A DNA stretch of 64,000 nt from Candidatus Sumerlaeota bacterium (lineage in GTDB: Bacteria; Sumerlaeota; Sumerlaeia; Sumerlaeales; Sumerlaeaceae), in NCBI GenBank assembly GCA_012513815.1, contig JAAZBM010000014.1, positions 62,001 through 126,000 on the forward strand, in the 5' to 3' direction. The translations under genes were made by a program, and so were the position numbers. Under the pieces are notes generated by a model. The model ran no database searches. It saw nothing but the letters and a program-made list of their open reading frames with translations, and had not been told where the DNA came from. Numbering within the stretch: position 1 is the first letter of the stretch; the number at the start of each line of letters is the position of its first letter. Of this stretch, positions 63,518 to 64,000 are shown piece by piece.

Positions 63518-64000
63518 AGTCGGCTTAGTCAGCGACACACACGGTCGCATTCCGCAAAATGTTTATGCCGCATTATCCGACTGCTCGATAATCCTTCATG
63601 CCGGCGATTACCACGAACCTCTGCGCATCGAGAGCCTGGGTTGGTCTGACGACGCAACAAAACCGGCGCCAACGGTGATTGCAGTGTGCGGTAATTGTGA
63701 TTGGGACGAATCATATCCGGCAGAACAATACTTTGATATTGACGGCGTCAAGATTTATCTCTGCCATGGACATCGTTTCGCTTATGCCGAAGAACCATGG
63801 GATACAGCCATTGCACACAGTTTGCTCTACGCGAACAAACACAAATTACCCAAGGAAAAACCGGATGTCATTGTTTTTGGACATTTGCACAAGCCGATGG
63901 ATTTTGTCCATCAGGGAGTACGCTTTATCAATCCCGGCTCTCCGACAAGACCGAGAAATGGCAAACCGACTCTGGCTGTCATGACGATTGACAACTCCGT
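63507..64000 (+). CDS. YfcE-like metallophosphoesterase, partial
   Basis: At least 164 codons; the gene runs off the right edge. The metal motifs appear in order: VGLVSDTHGRI (D-x-H), ILHAGDYHE (GD), AVCGNCDW (GN-x-D), YLCHGHRF (H-x-H) and VIVFGHLHKPMD (GH-x-H), with INPGS following, as in YfcE/MJ0936 phosphodiesterases. The gene begins within the aroC end (ATG at 63507), so it is translationally coupled to aroC, although no pathway link is known. The C-terminus is missing in the window. Confidence 0.85.
   Translation, partial: MKTKVGLVSDTHGRIPQNVYAALSDCSIILHAGDYHEPLRIESLGWSDDATKPAPTVIAVCGNCDWDESYPAEQYFDIDGVKIYLCHGHRFAYAEEPWDTAIAHSLLYANKHKLPKEKPDVIVFGHLHKPMDFVHQGVRFINPGSPTRPRNGKPTLAVMTIDNS

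Noticed and set aside
1-64000. tRNA genes, rRNA genes, CRISPR arrays, insertion sequences and prophage
   Set aside because: No cloverleaf-like sequence, spaced direct repeats, transposase or phage gene was recognised in either strand.

Overview
The window is one continuous bacterial chromosomal segment of moderate G+C, densely coding on both strands, with no rRNA, tRNA, CRISPR array, insertion sequence or phage gene that I can recognise. The gene content suggests a Gram-negative, polysaccharide-degrading member of the Planctomycetes-Verrucomicrobia-Chlamydiae group, perhaps Lentisphaerota or Kiritimatiellota. The reasons are an enlarged SecA with a long insertion in its front half, a GspG-like prepilin with a GFTLIE cleavage site, a GHL10-type hydrolase, a GH38 mannosidase, LptB, and many secreted cysteine hydrolases. 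The phylum is an inference; the gene calls are firmer.

Layout. 1-4.7 kb: start of nusA, a secreted Met/Gly/Gln-rich protein, then phoU, a short atpC, a gluzincin-type metalloprotease, a small membrane protein and yicC. 4.8-12.7 kb: a metallophosphoesterase, a secreted esterase, and an ATP synthase operon atpZ-(atpI-like)-atpB-atpE-atpF-atpH-atpA ended by a terminator. The beta and gamma genes are not in this window and epsilon lies alone 5 kb away. 12-23 kb: nitroreductase, a transglutaminase/NlpC pair, Gfo/Idh oxidoreductase, ndk coupled to a gingipain-family protease, an AmiC-type amidase and a glycosyltransferase. 24-29.7 kb: secA, plsX, rpmF, lptB. 29.8-35 kb: a secreted C39-like protein and an O-antigen-ligase-like gene interrupted by an in-frame amber codon, whose product ends in a degenerate beta-lactamase-like domain. 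35-44 kb: sufT-like, holB, a GHL10 hydrolase, an unusual PurE-like/Clp-N-like/Sua5-like fusion, a TPR protein and recD2. 44-50 kb: a nucleoside-type MFS transporter, a GH57 branching enzyme, a lipoprotein, a cytidylate-kinase-like protein and tsf. 50-58.5 kb: a surface polysaccharide region (GT2, flippase, two GT4, methyltransferase) that also holds a prepilin and typA. 58.5-64 kb: GH38 mannosidase, an archaeal-type 3-dehydroquinate synthase II divergent from aroC, and a truncated YfcE-like phosphodiesterase.

The most unusual items are the three-domain Sua5-like fusion with eroded active-site motifs (38924-40771), the amber-split ligase/pseudo-beta-lactamase (31575-33845), the dispersed ATP synthase genes, the DHQ synthase II, and two matching TTGTAATTAG elements placed eight bases before start codons that have no Shine-Dalgarno sequence. 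I saw no mobile defence system or biosynthetic island. All calls come from reading the sequence; no database search was run.
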